Part shown: positions 1 through 9,196 of the stretch, in pieces | Position numbering within the stretch: position 1 is the stretch's first letter | Layout of the letters: every line of letters starts with the position of its first letter | NCBI RefSeq assembly: GCF_027497175.1 | Contig: NZ_CP114901.1 | Coordinates: 5,084,001-5,148,000 of the forward strand | Source of the DNA: Verrucosispora sp. WMMD573 | GTDB lineage: Bacteria > Actinomycetota > Actinomycetes > Mycobacteriales > Micromonosporaceae | Direction: 5' to 3' | DNA length: 64,000 nucleotides | The notes under the pieces: model-generated | What the model was told of the DNA's origin: nothing | The model's input: only the letters and a program-made list of their open reading frames with translations | The model's database searches: none | Translations under genes and position numbers: made by a program

Positions 1-20
1 GGGCGACTCACCCGACTCAC

Positions 21-626
21 TCAGATCCAGTGCGACTCCCGGGCGATCCGCAGCGCGTCGATCCGGTTGCGAGCGTTGAGCTTCGCGACGACCGACGACA
101 GATAGTTACGCACCGTGCCGTCGGAGAGGCGCAGCCGAGCCGCGATCTCACCAACGGTGTCCCCCTGGTAGACGTGGGTGAGCACCGAAAGCTCGCGGGG
201 CGTGAGTGGGCAGTCCCCGTTGCCCAGAGCGGCCACCGTCAGTTCCGCGTCGAAGACGCGTTCGCCGAGGTGGACGCGACGGATGGCGTCGAAGAACTGG
301 CGGGGCGGGACGTCGCGCTGCACCAGCCCCGCGATCTCTCCCGCGAAGGCCCGGCGCACGACCGGCCGGGTGAACGAGGTCGCGAGCAACATGCTTCGGC
401 AACCCGGGACGCTTGCCACCTTCTCGGCGAACGCCACCGCGTCGCTCTCCTCGCGCTGAAAGCTGATGATCACCACGTCGGGCCGATGCAGCTCGGCGAA
501 ATCCAACGCGTCCAAATAGTTACTCATCGATCCGACGACGCAGAACTCCTCCTCCTGCCCCAAGAGGGCAGTGAGCGCAAAACGGGACAGATGCAGAACG
601 TCGGACACGAGCACGTCGATTGCCAC
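21..626 (-). CDS. LuxR/NarL-type transcriptional regulator with degenerate receiver domain
   Basis: The 201-residue protein has the two-domain NarL/DesR layout. A receiver-like domain spans about residues 4-115, and a LuxR helix-turn-helix spans about 138-198 (LTPRELSVL, then GEIAARLRLSDGTVRNYLS). The GTG start has a clear GGAGG upstream. The receiver is unusual. The phosphoacceptor Asp is Ser55 (DVVIISFQ), one of the two acidic pocket residues is Val10, and the conserved Lys is Arg104. Family knowledge says these residues carry aspartyl phosphorylation, so I infer a phosphorylation-independent regulator. No sensor kinase is adjacent, and its targets are unknown. Confidence 0.85.
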   Translation of the reverse strand: MAIDVLVSDVLHLSRFALTALLGQEEEFCVVGSMSNYLDALDFAELHRPDVVIISFQREESDAVAFAEKVASVPGCRSMLLATSFTRPVVRRAFAGEIAGLVQRDVPPRQFFDAIRRVHLGERVFDAELTVAALGNGDCPLTPRELSVLTHVYQGDTVGEIAARLRLSDGTVRNYLSSVVAKLNARNRIDALRIARESHWI

Positions 627-922
627 TTATTCCCTCCAGACGGTTCCCCGACCGCGCCGTTGGGGGCCCAGCGCGCACCCTCGACGTCATAATGTCACAC
701 GCGTACGAAAATCTGAAGGTCGATATCTGACAGTGCCGGACGTGCAATTTGCTACCACTGTGGACATTCGCTGGATCAAGATTGCGACAAGCATGACAGT
801 GTCAAATTCGCGATAGATGTCCGGCCTTCTGCCGATCGGACCAGGGGGTCCTCAAGATCGCGGCACCGCCGACCCGAGGCGGTGGCGGACAGCCGTGCCA
901 CGTCGCCTCCTCGGCGTCCGCG
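627..922. other. Intergenic region, no gene seen
   Basis: This gap is more AT-rich than its surroundings. It must hold the promoter of the leftward regulator gene. The heptamer GACAGTG occurs twice about 65 bases apart. I see no convincing ORF, RNA gene or terminator. Confidence 0.5.
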
Positions 923-1288
923 TCAGGGAAGGCGACCGGTCACCAGATGGTCCGGCGCGCGCATCCGCCACGCGTCGGTGATCAGCTCGTCGAGCCGCTC
1001 GACGGCGACCGCCGCCAGGCGCACCATGACCAGGGGAAGCCCGTCGTAGGCCGGGGTGGTGAAGAACAGTGTCGGCTCACCGAGGAGCAGCGCCTGCTTC
1101 TCGGCCTCGTCGCCGACGTACAACACGGCGATGTCGGTGCGGATGACGCGCGGCTTTCCCGGCCGGCGCTCGGGGTAGGACCAGATGAAGCCTTTGTCCG
1201 CGACCCGGAAGTCGAAGCCGTCGCTGTCGATCTCCACGGCGTACGGTAGCGCCAGAGCCAGCCGGCGTACGTCGGAGGCGTCAGCCAT
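923..1288 (-). CDS. MmcQ/YjbR-like (CyaY-like fold) DNA-binding protein
   Basis: This 121-residue protein opens with ASDVRRLALALPYAVE. It continues with a WSYPERRPGKPRV-like strand region and a conserved PAYDGLPLVMVRL core. That pattern is typical of the small MmcQ/YjbR family, in which members begin with a short helix and a LALALP motif. The family has a double-wing DNA-binding-like fold but no agreed function. Length is normal for the family. It stands alone, with a 230-base gap on the upstream side. Confidence 0.75.
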   Translation of the reverse strand: MADASDVRRLALALPYAVEIDSDGFDFRVADKGFIWSYPERRPGKPRVIRTDIAVLYVGDEAEKQALLLGEPTLFFTTPAYDGLPLVMVRLAAVAVERLDELITDAWRMRAPDHLVTGRLP

Positions 1289-1522
1289 CGCCTGTCCCTG
1301 AGATCACCGGTCGCGGCATGCCGAGAGGCTAGCCGCAGACTCCGACATCGCCACCACCGGGAGCAACCGCCACCACGCTTCTTCGCCTCGTCGTACAGCT
1401 GCTCCTTGGCGACCGTACGGGCCGCGATCCGCTCGGCGCGGCTGGTGGACCGACCTGCCCGCCGCATCAGCCGGGTGGCGGGACGAACGACGTCCGCCCC
1501 ATCCACCCGGGACGCCGATGAC

Positions 1523-2404
1523 TCAGGAGGTGAACTTGTCCAGCGCCAACTCGATGGCACCGCTGTCCGGCTGGGCGTACGCCCTCATGGTCTCCTTGTT
1601 GTAGGAGATGAAACTCGGGCACCGCACCGCCGGGGCGTTGACCCGGCCGCCCTCACCGATCTTCTCACCGGTCTTGGCGGCGTAGAAGCTCAGCGTGTAG
1701 CGCGAGGACACGTAGTCGACGGTGACCTGCTTGTCGTCGCGGTCCTTGTACTGGCACTTGCGGGGCGTGCCCTCGCTGCCCTGCTCGAAGGTGAGGCAGC
1801 CGACGACGGAGACCGACGCCCACTCGGCGGTCTTGGCGTAGTACGGCTTGTCGAAGCCGACGGACTTGCTCAGCCAGGACTCCGGACGCTCCGGGGAGTT
1901 GGCGAACGTGTAGACCTTGGTGCCCTTCGCTCCGGTGTAGGGCGCGGCGTTGAGGATCGGGCTGCCTTCACACACGGCGGACATGTCGCTGGAGTTACGG
2001 GCAGTGACCGCGTTGTTGTTGTCCGGCTGCTCCTCCGCGGGCGGGACGACCGACGGCGCCTCGGTCGGGGCACCGGGCGCGTCGCTCCGCTGGCCCGCGA
2101 CGGGTTCCCCCTCCTCGTCACCGGCCAGCACGAAGAAGCCGATGACGCCACCACAGGCGACGAGCACCGCCATCACGGCCGCGCCGATTCCCAGACCGAG
2201 CCAGAGACCCTTGTTCGAGGACTTCGTCGGCTGCGGCCCGTAGGGCGGGGGTGGCGGCGGCACCGGCGCACCGTACGGGGAGGGGTAGCCGGCCGGAGTG
2301 ACCGGCGAGCCCGGCGGACCGACCGGGGAGCCGGGTGGTGTGCCCCAGGGGGCGGCGTTCGGATCCGGCTGTTGCCCACCGTACGGAGGATGGCTGTCAC
2401 TCAT
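1523..2404 (-). CDS. Membrane-anchored protein with Pro/Gly-rich N terminus
   Basis: About 293 residues. The first 60 or so are Pro/Gly/Tyr-rich (SDSHPPYGGQQPDPN), followed by one hydrophobic helix (GLGIGAAVMAVLVACGGVIGFFVLAG). An extracytoplasmic domain of about 190 residues follows, with Cys residues that could form disulfides. I place the start at the internal ATG with AAGGG upstream rather than 45 bases earlier. This layout is common in actinobacterial surface proteins. The outer domain is not one I recognise, so no function is assigned. Confidence 0.75.
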   Translation of the reverse strand: MSDSHPPYGGQQPDPNAAPWGTPPGSPVGPPGSPVTPAGYPSPYGAPVPPPPPPYGPQPTKSSNKGLWLGLGIGAAVMAVLVACGGVIGFFVLAGDEEGEPVAGQRSDAPGAPTEAPSVVPPAEEQPDNNNAVTARNSSDMSAVCEGSPILNAAPYTGAKGTKVYTFANSPERPESWLSKSVGFDKPYYAKTAEWASVSVVGCLTFEQGSEGTPRKCQYKDRDDKQVTVDYVSSRYTLSFYAAKTGEKIGEGGRVNAPAVRCPSFISYNKETMRAYAQPDSGAIELALDKFTS

Positions 2405-2583
2405 CTGATGCCCTTGTCGAAGTCGTGAGGTTACCTGGCCGATGATCACAGCCAGGGTAGTGAGCAGCGCAAGTCCGGGGGCATCGACTCCCCGGCCATC
2501 CAGCCGGCGGACGTCGCGCCTGGATTACCGGTGTGCCGGCGTCACCCGGCGGGTACCTATCGGACACCGCAGAGGAGGACGAG

Positions 2584-2814
2584 ATGACGACCGACCCGAG
2601 GTACACGCCGATCGCAATGACCGGAACCGGCAAACTGGTGGACGAAGACGGCGACACCGGCACCGAGTTGGTCGGCGCGGACGACGCGGCCGCCGACGCC
2701 GCACGAGCCGGCGCCGACATCGATCTGGCAGCGGCAGAACGGGACACCGATCCGACTCCCGTCGGCGCTGCCGATGCCGAGGCCGACCGGCGACGGGCCG
2801 CCGGCGAGGACTGA
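2584..2814 (+). CDS. Small acidic protein, unknown function
   Basis: A 76-residue protein rich in Asp, Ala and Glu (for example VGADDAAADAARAGADIDLAAAE). It has no hydrophobic segment. A strong GAGGAGG lies seven bases before the ATG, which supports translation. It is followed at once by a long perfect hairpin, so it looks like a single-gene transcript. It resembles small acidic, probably disordered actinobacterial proteins. No domain recognised. Confidence 0.65.
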   Translation: MTTDPRYTPIAMTGTGKLVDEDGDTGTELVGADDAAADAARAGADIDLAAAERDTDPTPVGAADAEADRRRAAGED

Positions 2815-2828
2815 GTCGGCCCCATACC

Positions 2829-2867
2829 GAACTGTGGCCCCGGGACGTCGTCCCGGGGCCACAGTTC
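2829..2867. terminator. Perfect 18-bp inverted repeat, likely terminator
   Basis: Two 18-base arms (GAACTGTGGCCCCGGGAC and its complement) flank a 3-base loop, 15 bases after the stop of the small acidic protein gene. No U-tract follows, as is usual for actinobacterial hairpin terminators. It would insulate the cellulase gene from read-through. Confidence 0.75.
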
Positions 2868-2876
2868 ATCCCACGC

Positions 2877-2890
2877 TTCGATGCATCGAA
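2877..2890. promoter_or_regulatory. 14-bp palindrome TTCGATGCATCGAA
   Basis: A perfect even palindrome just upstream of the candidate cellulase promoter. Its position suggests a regulator site, but I do not recognise the protein that would bind it. Confidence 0.4.
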
Positions 2891-2893
2891 ATA

Positions 2894-2923
2894 TTGCATC
2901 ATCGTTTCAAGGCCACGTAGGCT
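2894..2923 (+). promoter_or_regulatory. Candidate promoter of the GH5 cellulase gene
   Basis: TTGCAT and TAGGCT are separated by 18 bases. The predicted transcription start would fall at about 2930, inside the CebR-type box. This geometry suits repression. Confidence 0.45.
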
Positions 2924-2927
2924 GCGG

Positions 2928-2941
2928 TGGGAGCGCTCCCG
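2928..2941. promoter_or_regulatory. CebR-type operator TGGGAGCGCTCCCG
   Basis: The sequence matches 13 of 14 bases of the published CebR box TGGGAGCGCTCCCA of Streptomyces, the site of the cellobiose/cellotriose-responsive LacI-family repressor. It lies 67 bases before the ATG of a secreted cellulase and overlaps the predicted transcription start. The binding protein is not encoded in this window. Confidence 0.8.
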
Positions 2942-3008
2942 GCCTTCTCGTCCCTCGCCGCCGGAGTGCCGTACCCCCACCACCACGACCGGATTGCGAT
3001 GGTCCACC

Positions 3009-4445
3009 ATGAAGCAACCTCTGCGGCGCCTGCTGGTCGCGACCGGTGCCGTCGGCGCATTGACCCTCGGCGCGTTGACGGCCCTGCCCACCACCAACGC
3101 GATGGCCGCGACCGGCTGTTCCGTGACCTACACGACGAACAGCTGGTCCGGCGGGTTCACCGCGAGCGTCACGGTCACCAACCTCGGCGACCCGGTCAGC
3201 GGCTGGACGCTCGGCTTCAGCTTCCCCGACAGCGGTCAGCGGCTCACCCAGGGCTGGTCGGCCACCTGGAGCCAGAGCGGCAGCTCCGTCACCGCGCAGA
3301 GCGCGAGCTGGAACGGATCGCTCGGCACCGGAGCCAGCACCAACATCGGCTTCAACGGCAGCTTCACCGGTGCCAACCCGTCACCGAGTTCGTTCACGCT
3401 CAACGGCACCGTGTGCACGGGCTCGACCACGCCGACCACTCCCCCGCCGCCCACCACGCCGCCGACGACGACCAACCCACCGACCACCCCGCCGCCACCG
3501 GGCACCCAGACCCCGGTCGGCATCAACGGGCAGCTGCGGGTGTGCGGGGTCAACCTCTGCAACCAGTACGGTCGACCGATCCAGCTGCGCGGCATGAGCA
3601 GCCACGGCATCCAGTGGTTCGGCAACTGCTACAACCCGGCCTCACTCGACGCGCTCGCCACCGACTGGCGCGCCGACCTGTTCCGCATCGCGATGTACGT
3701 GCAGGAGCAGGGCTACGAGACCGATCCGGCCGGCTTCACCAACCGGGTGAACAGCCTGGTCGAGGAGGCCACCCGACGCGGGATGTACGCCATGATCGAC
3801 TTTCACACGCTGACCCCGGGCGACCCGATGTACAACCTGGAGCGGGCCAAGACCTTCTTCGCCACCGTCTCGGCCCGGCACGCCGCGAAGAACAACGTGA
3901 TCTACGAGATCACCAACGAGCCCAACGGGGTCGGCTGGTCCACCATCAAGAACTACGCCGAGCAGGTCATCCCGGTGATCCGGGCCAACGACCCGGACGC
4001 GGTGATCATCGTGGGCACGCGCGCCTGGTCCTCGCTGGGCGTCTCCGAGGGGGCCACCCACTCCGAGATCGTCAACAACCCGGTGAACGCCAGCAACATC
4101 ATGTACGCGTTCCACTTCTACGCCGCGTCGCACAAGGACAACTACCGGGCCGAGGTGGAGCGGGCCGCCGCCCGGCTGCCACTGTTCGTCACCGAGTTCG
4201 GCACTGTGGACTACACCGGTGACGGGGGTGTCGACCTGGCCAGCAGCACCCAGTGGCTCGACCTGCTCGACCGGCTGAAGATCGGTTACGCCAACTGGAC
4301 CTTCTCCGACAAGGCCGAGGGCAGCGCCGCGTTGCGGCCGGGCACCTGCAACGGCAGCAACTACACCGGCACCTCGATGCTGACCGCCTCCGGTGTCTTC
4401 ATGCGCGACCGCATCCGCACCCCGGACAACTTCCCCACCAGCTGA
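3009..4445 (+). CDS. Secreted GH5 endoglucanase (cellulase) with N-terminal CBM2
   Basis: A 478-residue secreted enzyme that cuts internal beta-1,4 bonds of cellulose. A signal peptide (KQPLRRLLVATG, cleavage near AMA-AT, residue 33) is followed by a CBM2 cellulose-binding module at about 35-137. A Pro/Thr linker spans about 138-168. The GH5 barrel follows, with acid/base Glu304 in YEITNEPNG and nucleophile Glu396 in FVTEFG. The start was chosen because it begins a proper signal peptide, although the frame stays open upstream. A CebR-type box precedes it, so induction by cellobiose is likely. It ends at a strong terminator facing zwf. Confidence 0.93.
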   Translation: MKQPLRRLLVATGAVGALTLGALTALPTTNAMAATGCSVTYTTNSWSGGFTASVTVTNLGDPVSGWTLGFSFPDSGQRLTQGWSATWSQSGSSVTAQSASWNGSLGTGASTNIGFNGSFTGANPSPSSFTLNGTVCTGSTTPTTPPPPTTPPTTTNPPTTPPPPGTQTPVGINGQLRVCGVNLCNQYGRPIQLRGMSSHGIQWFGNCYNPASLDALATDWRADLFRIAMYVQEQGYETDPAGFTNRVNSLVEEATRRGMYAMIDFHTLTPGDPMYNLERAKTFFATVSARHAAKNNVIYEITNEPNGVGWSTIKNYAEQVIPVIRANDPDAVIIVGTRAWSSLGVSEGATHSEIVNNPVNASNIMYAFHFYAASHKDNYRAEVERAAARLPLFVTEFGTVDYTGDGGVDLASSTQWLDLLDRLKIGYANWTFSDKAEGSAALRPGTCNGSNYTGTSMLTASGVFMRDRIRTPDNFPTS

Positions 4446-4465
4446 TCCGAGCGCACCACCACCAC

Positions 4466-4495
4466 GCGGCCCCGGCGGTACACCGCCGGGGCCGC
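4466..4495. terminator. Bidirectional terminator between cellulase and zwf
   Basis: A 14-base GC-rich inverted repeat (GCGGCCCCGGCGGT with its complement, two bases between) lies midway between two convergent genes, 20 bases after the cellulase stop. Confidence 0.8.
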
Positions 4496-4509
4496 ACTTG
4501 TGCGCCGGC

Positions 4510-5952
4510 TCAGCTCACGTCGGGCACCGGGCCGATCAGCGAATCGGCGGGCCCGGCGGAGCCCGCCCGGTACTCCTGTAGCGGCACCGCACCGGCCTTC
4601 CAGGCAGCCAGCACCGGCTCCACGATGCGCCAGCACTCCTCGGCGACGTCGGCGCGGACCGACAGGGTCGGATCGCCCTCGAAGGCGCCGCGCAACACCT
4701 CGCCGTACGCGGGCAGCTCGCCGGGGCCGAAGTCCGCCGTCAGGTTGACCTGCTCCAACTCGAAGGGATTCCCGGGACCGTTGATGTTGAGATCCAAACC
4801 GAGCTGATCGGGTCCGAAGCCGATCCGGAGCCGATCCGGCCGGTCGTAGCCGGTCAGGCCGTCGGGCACCCGGGTCGGCTGCTTGAAGGTGATGATCGCC
4901 TCTTTGCGTACGGTGTCCATCGCCTTTCCCGAGCGCAGCCGGAACGGCACTCCCGCCCAGCGCCAGGTGTCCACCGTGACCGCCAGCTCCGCGAGCGTCT
5001 CCGTGCCCCGCGCAGGGTCGACGCCGGGCTCGTCGGCGTAGTTCGGCATCCGCCGCCCGTCGATCTCTCCTGCGGTGTACCGGCCCCGCCGGCTGGCCGC
5101 CACCGGATCGTCGTGCCACAGCCGGGTGGCCCGCAACACCTGCGCCTTGCGTCCCCGCACCTCCTCGGCCCGCAGCGTCGGCGGCGGATCCATAGCGAGC
5201 AGGGCCAGCACCTGGAGCAGGTGGGACTGCACCATGTCCACCAACGCCCCGGCACCGTCGTAGTAGCCCGCCCGCCCTTCCAGGCCGAGCGTCTCGTCGA
5301 AGACGATGTCCACGCAGGCCACGTGCGAGGAGTTGAGCACCGGCTCGAAAATCCGGTTGGCGAAGCGCAGGCCGAGCAGGTTGAGCACCGTCGACTTGCC
5401 GAGGAAGTGGTCGATCCGGTGGACCTGGTGCTCCGGTACGAGGGTGGCCAGCAGTTCGTTGAGCGAGCGAGCCGAGATCCGATCGACCCCGAAGGGCTTC
5501 TCCAGCATCAGCCGGGTGCCGGGTGGCACCCCGATGCGGGCCAGCGCGGCGGCCGAACGGGCCGTCACCAGTGGCGGCAGCGCGAAGAAGATCACCAGCG
5601 GCCCGGTACAGCAGCCGAGCAGCGACCGCAGGTCCTCCTCGCGAGTCACGTCGGCCGGCACGTACCGCGTCTCCCGGATCACCTCGGACTCCACCGGGCC
5701 CACCGCGCCGACGGCCCCGAAGGAGTCGGCCACCCGACGCCGCCAGCGCTCGTCGTCCCAGCCATCCATGCCGCTGCCGATCAGCCGCAGGCCGGGCACC
5801 GCCCCGGTTGCCACCAGTCGACCCAGCCCGGGCAGCAGCAGCCGCCCGGTCAGGTCACCGCTGGCGCCGAGCACCAGCAGGGTCTGCCGTACGCCGGTGG
5901 CGGCGGGTTCTGCGGGGACAGCTGCGGGGGCGCTCGATGCCGGCGTCGTCAT
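4510..5952 (-). CDS. zwf: Glucose-6-phosphate dehydrogenase
   Basis: This 480-residue protein oxidises glucose 6-phosphate to 6-phosphogluconolactone with NADP, the first step of the oxidative pentose-phosphate pathway. The dinucleotide motif GASGDLTGR is at about 29-37. The substrate-binding signature RIDHFLGK, with its conserved His and Lys, is also present. The C-terminal region [16 protein letters not shown] is typical. I start at MTTPASS because the upstream residues are Arg/Gly-rich and unconserved. It is divergent from pgi, which uses the same substrate. Confidence 0.95.
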   Translation of the reverse strand: MTTPASSAPAAVPAEPAATGVRQTLLVLGASGDLTGRLLLPGLGRLVATGAVPGLRLIGSGMDGWDDERWRRRVADSFGAVGAVGPVESEVIRETRYVPADVTREEDLRSLLGCCTGPLVIFFALPPLVTARSAAALARIGVPPGTRLMLEKPFGVDRISARSLNELLATLVPEHQVHRIDHFLGKSTVLNLLGLRFANRIFEPVLNSSHVACVDIVFDETLGLEGRAGYYDGAGALVDMVQSHLLQVLALLAMDPPPTLRAEEVRGRKAQVLRATRLWHDDPVAASRRGRYTAGEIDGRRMPNYADEPGVDPARGTETLAELAVTVDTWRWAGVPFRLRSGKAMDTVRKEAIITFKQPTRVPDGLTGYDRPDRLRIGFGPDQLGLDLNINGPGNPFELEQVNLTADFGPGELPAYGEVLRGAFEGDPTLSVRADVAEECWRIVEPVLAAWKAGAVPLQEYRAGSAGPADSLIGPVPDVS

Positions 5953-6183
5953 GCCACCACCATGCCCTGTCCCGGCGACCGGCAAGCACCGGACCCCGTG
6001 GACTCGCCGGCCGTTCGCGCACCGCATCCGGGTCGGTGCGGATCGTCACCCCGGTGTGGTCCGCAGATCCCACAGGTCGTGGTGTCGGGCTGGCGAGCCG
6101 ATCTTCATGTGGCAGTCTGGTCTCACCGTCGGCCGGGACGAGGCCGGCGGTGTGCCCGACCCTGCGAGGAGACGATCTATCCG

Positions 6184-7818
6184 ATGGCTGCGGACGTCAC
6201 CAGCACCGACGAGTGGCAGGCCCTGCGCAAGCACGCCGACGAGATCCGCGGGACGCACCTGCGGGATCTCTTCGCCACCGATCACGGCCGCGGCCGGCGG
6301 TTGACCGTCGAGGTGGCCGACCTCTACGTCGACTACAGCAAGAACCTGGTCACCGACGAGACGTTGCGCCTGCTGACCGCCCTGGCCGAGCGGGTCGGGC
6401 TGACCGACCGGATCGCCGCGATGTTCGCCGGCGCCCACATCAACGGGACCGAGAATCGCGCGGTGCTGCACACCGCGCTGCGGCTGCCGCCCGACGCCAC
6501 GCTCACCGTCGACGGACAGGACGTGGCAACCGACGTGCACGCGGTACGGGAAAGGATGGCCGAGTTCGCCGAGAAGGTACGCTCCGGCCAGTGGCGCGGG
6601 CACACCGGCGAGCGGATCCGCACCGTGGTCAATATCGGCATCGGCGGTTCCGACCTGGGGCCGGTGATGGCGTACGAGGCGTTGAAGGCGTACCGCGACG
6701 GCGGCCTGAGCTGCCGCTTCGTGTCGAACATCGACCCCACCGACATCCACGACACCACCGCCGATCTGGACCCGGCCACCACGTTGTTCGTGGTGGTGTC
6801 GAAGACCTTCTCCACGCAGGAGACCCTGGCCAATGCCGAGCAGGCCCGGCGGTGGCTGCTGGCCGGCCTCGACGCGGACGCCGACGCGGTGGCCCGCCAC
6901 TTCGTCGCGGTCAGCACCAACGCCCGGCGGGTGGCGGACTTCGGCATCGACCCGGCCAACATGTTCGGCTTCTGGGACTGGGTCGGCGGACGGTACTCGC
7001 TGCCGTCGGCGGTGGGCCTGTCGGTGATGCTGTCCATCGGGCCGGCGCGCTTCGACGAGATGCTGGCCGGCTACCACGCCGTGGACGAGCACTTCCGGAC
7101 CGCACCGCTGGCCGGCAACGCGCCGGTCCTGCTCGGCCTGCTCAACGTCTGGTACACCAACTTCCTGGGCGCGCAGACCCACGCGGTGCTGCCGTACTCG
7201 CAGTACCTGCACCGGTTCCCCGCCTATCTGCAACAGTTGACCATGGAGAGCAACGGCAAGTCGGTACGCACCGACGGCCGCCCGGTGTCGTACGACACCG
7301 GGGAGATCTTCTGGGGCGAGCCCGGCACCAACGGCCAGCACGCCTTCTACCAGCTGCTGCATCAGGGCACCCGGCTGGTGCCGGCGGACTTCATCGCCTT
7401 CAGCGAGCCCAACCACGACATCGGCGACATGCACGACCTGTTCATGTCGAACTTCTTCGCCCAGACCGCGGCGCTGGCCTTCGGCCGGACCGCCGAGCAG
7501 GTCGCGGCCGAGGGGACCGCGGCCGACCTCGTGCCGCACCGGGTGATGGCCGGCAACCACCCGAGCACGTCGATCGTGGCCGACCGGCTCACCCCGGCCA
7601 CGCTCGGCCAGTTGGTCGCTCTCTACGAGCACATCGTGCTCACCGAGGGCGCTATCTGGGACATCAACCCGTTCGACCAGTGGGGTGTCGAGCTGGGCAA
7701 GGTGATGGCCAACCAGCTCGCCCCGCTGCTCACCGGCGACCGACCCGAGCTGGCCGAACTGGACTCCTCCACCGCCGCGCTGATCCGCCGTTACCGCGTC
7801 CAGCGTCAGCGGGACTGA
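6184..7818 (+). CDS. pgi: Glucose-6-phosphate isomerase
   Basis: A cytoplasmic 544-residue enzyme interconverting glucose 6-phosphate and fructose 6-phosphate. It carries [19 protein letters not shown], the signature [19 protein letters not shown], and a C-terminal [25 protein letters not shown] block with the catalytic Lys. Length matches the bacterial family. GAGGAG lies just before the ATG. It is divergent from zwf across about 230 bases. The sigma-factor gene starts 31 bases downstream and may be partly cotranscribed. Confidence 0.97.
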   Translation: MAADVTSTDEWQALRKHADEIRGTHLRDLFATDHGRGRRLTVEVADLYVDYSKNLVTDETLRLLTALAERVGLTDRIAAMFAGAHINGTENRAVLHTALRLPPDATLTVDGQDVATDVHAVRERMAEFAEKVRSGQWRGHTGERIRTVVNIGIGGSDLGPVMAYEALKAYRDGGLSCRFVSNIDPTDIHDTTADLDPATTLFVVVSKTFSTQETLANAEQARRWLLAGLDADADAVARHFVAVSTNARRVADFGIDPANMFGFWDWVGGRYSLPSAVGLSVMLSIGPARFDEMLAGYHAVDEHFRTAPLAGNAPVLLGLLNVWYTNFLGAQTHAVLPYSQYLHRFPAYLQQLTMESNGKSVRTDGRPVSYDTGEIFWGEPGTNGQHAFYQLLHQGTRLVPADFIAFSEPNHDIGDMHDLFMSNFFAQTAALAFGRTAEQVAAEGTAADLVPHRVMAGNHPSTSIVADRLTPATLGQLVALYEHIVLTEGAIWDINPFDQWGVELGKVMANQLAPLLTGDRPELAELDSSTAALIRRYRVQRQRD

Positions 7819-7849
7819 GCCCGGGAACCGTCCGAACGCTGCGTGAGCC

Positions 7850-9094
7850 GTGACTGGCCTGACCGTTGAGCAGACGATCACCCGTGCCCACCAGGAGGAG
7901 TGGGCGCGGGTGGTCGCCAGCCTCGCCCGCCGCTTCGGTGACCTCGATGTCGCCGAGGAAGCGACGGCCGAGGCGTTCGTGACGGCCGTGGAGCGGTGGC
8001 CGCGCGAGGGCGTACCACCCAGTCCCGGCGGTTGGCTCGCCACCACCGCGACCCGCAAGGCGATCGATCGGCTTCGTCGCGATTCGCAGCGCGACGCCAA
8101 GCACCGGGCGGCCCGGATCGTCCACGACGACTCCCCGGCCGAGCCGACCGGTGCGGTCGAGGACGACCGGCTCAGGCTGGTCTTCACCTGCTGCCACCCG
8201 GCGCTCGCGATGCAGGCCCGGGTGGCGCTGACGCTGCGCCTGCTCGGCGGTCTCACCGTCGGCGAGATAGCCCGCGCCTTCCTGGTCCAGGAGACCACGA
8301 TGGCGCGACGGATCACCCGCGCCAAGGCAAAAATCAGGGCAGCGGGCATCCCCTACCGGGTACCCGCGGCCGACGACATCCGCGAGCGGGTCGTCGGCGT
8401 GCTCGCCGTCGTCTACCTCGTCTTCAACGAGGGCTACCTCGCCAGCGAGGGAGACGAAGCGGTACGCGTCGACCTCAGCGAGGAGGCGATCCGCCTCGGC
8501 CGCCTGCTCCGAACCCTCCTCCCGGACCACGGCGAGGTGGCCGGCCTGCTCGCCCTGATGCTGCTCATCGACGCCCGACGGCCGGCGCGGGTGTCCCGCA
8601 CCGGTGAGCTGCTGACCCTTGCGGAGCAGGACCGTAGCGCCTGGGACCGCGCCCGCATCGCCGAGGGCAACGCCCTGCTCCACGAACGGATCAAGGTAGT
8701 GGCGGCCGGCGGTGAGCCACCCGGGCGCTACCAGTTGCAGGCCGCCATCAACGCCGTGCACACCAACGCCCCCTCCAGCCGAGCCACCGACTGGTCCGGC
8801 CTCCTCGCCCTCTACGACCAGCTGTCGCTGATCGACCCCTCGCCGATCGTGCGACTCAACCGGGCGGTCGCCGTCGCCGAGGTCGACGGCCCTGCGGTCG
8901 GCCTCGCCGAGATCGAACCGCTCGACGAGGCTCTCGACGGTTACCACGCCCTGCACGCCGTCCGAGCCGACCTGCTGCGACGGCTCGGACGCCACCGCGA
9001 CTCACGAGCGGCGTACGACCGGGCCATCGGTCTCGCCGGCAATCCCGCCGAACGGGCCTACCTCACCCGCCGCCGCGACCAGCTCGCCGGCTGA
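7850..9094 (+). CDS. ECF42-type RNA polymerase sigma factor with long C-terminal extension
   Basis: A 414-residue sigma factor. Sigma-2 is at about 10-80 (FGDLDVAEEATAEAFVTAVERWP) and sigma-4 at about 120-175 (LRLLGGLTVGEIARAFLVQETTMARRITRAKAKI). A helical, TPR-like extension (DUF6596 type) covers about 180-414, including a VVYLVFNEGYLAS motif. This is the ECF42 architecture, whose genes typically sit beside a DGPF/YCII protein, as here. The GTG start is 31 bases after pgi. No anti-sigma gene is adjacent, so in this family the extension is the presumed control element. Confidence 0.9.
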   Translation: MTGLTVEQTITRAHQEEWARVVASLARRFGDLDVAEEATAEAFVTAVERWPREGVPPSPGGWLATTATRKAIDRLRRDSQRDAKHRAARIVHDDSPAEPTGAVEDDRLRLVFTCCHPALAMQARVALTLRLLGGLTVGEIARAFLVQETTMARRITRAKAKIRAAGIPYRVPAADDIRERVVGVLAVVYLVFNEGYLASEGDEAVRVDLSEEAIRLGRLLRTLLPDHGEVAGLLALMLLIDARRPARVSRTGELLTLAEQDRSAWDRARIAEGNALLHERIKVVAAGGEPPGRYQLQAAINAVHTNAPSSRATDWSGLLALYDQLSLIDPSPIVRLNRAVAVAEVDGPAVGLAEIEPLDEALDGYHALHAVRADLLRRLGRHRDSRAAYDRAIGLAGNPAERAYLTRRRDQLAG

Positions 9095-9196
9095 CCGGTG
9101 GAAAAATCTGCTCGACAGCTTGTCGGATGGGCGGCGGGTCGCTCGTAGATCAGGCGAGAGGCGGCCGGAGGGGCCGCCGGGACAAGGAGTTCTGCG

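Noticed and set aside
2442-3008. Upstream extension of the cellulase frame
   Set aside because: It crosses a terminator, a promoter and the CebR-type operator, and would remove the signal peptide from the N terminus.
6046-8349. Long minus-strand open frame opposite pgi and the sigma gene
   Set aside because: It is antisense to two well-identified genes, has a His/Gln/Gly/Arg-rich composition typical of GC-rich shadow frames, and shows no domain.
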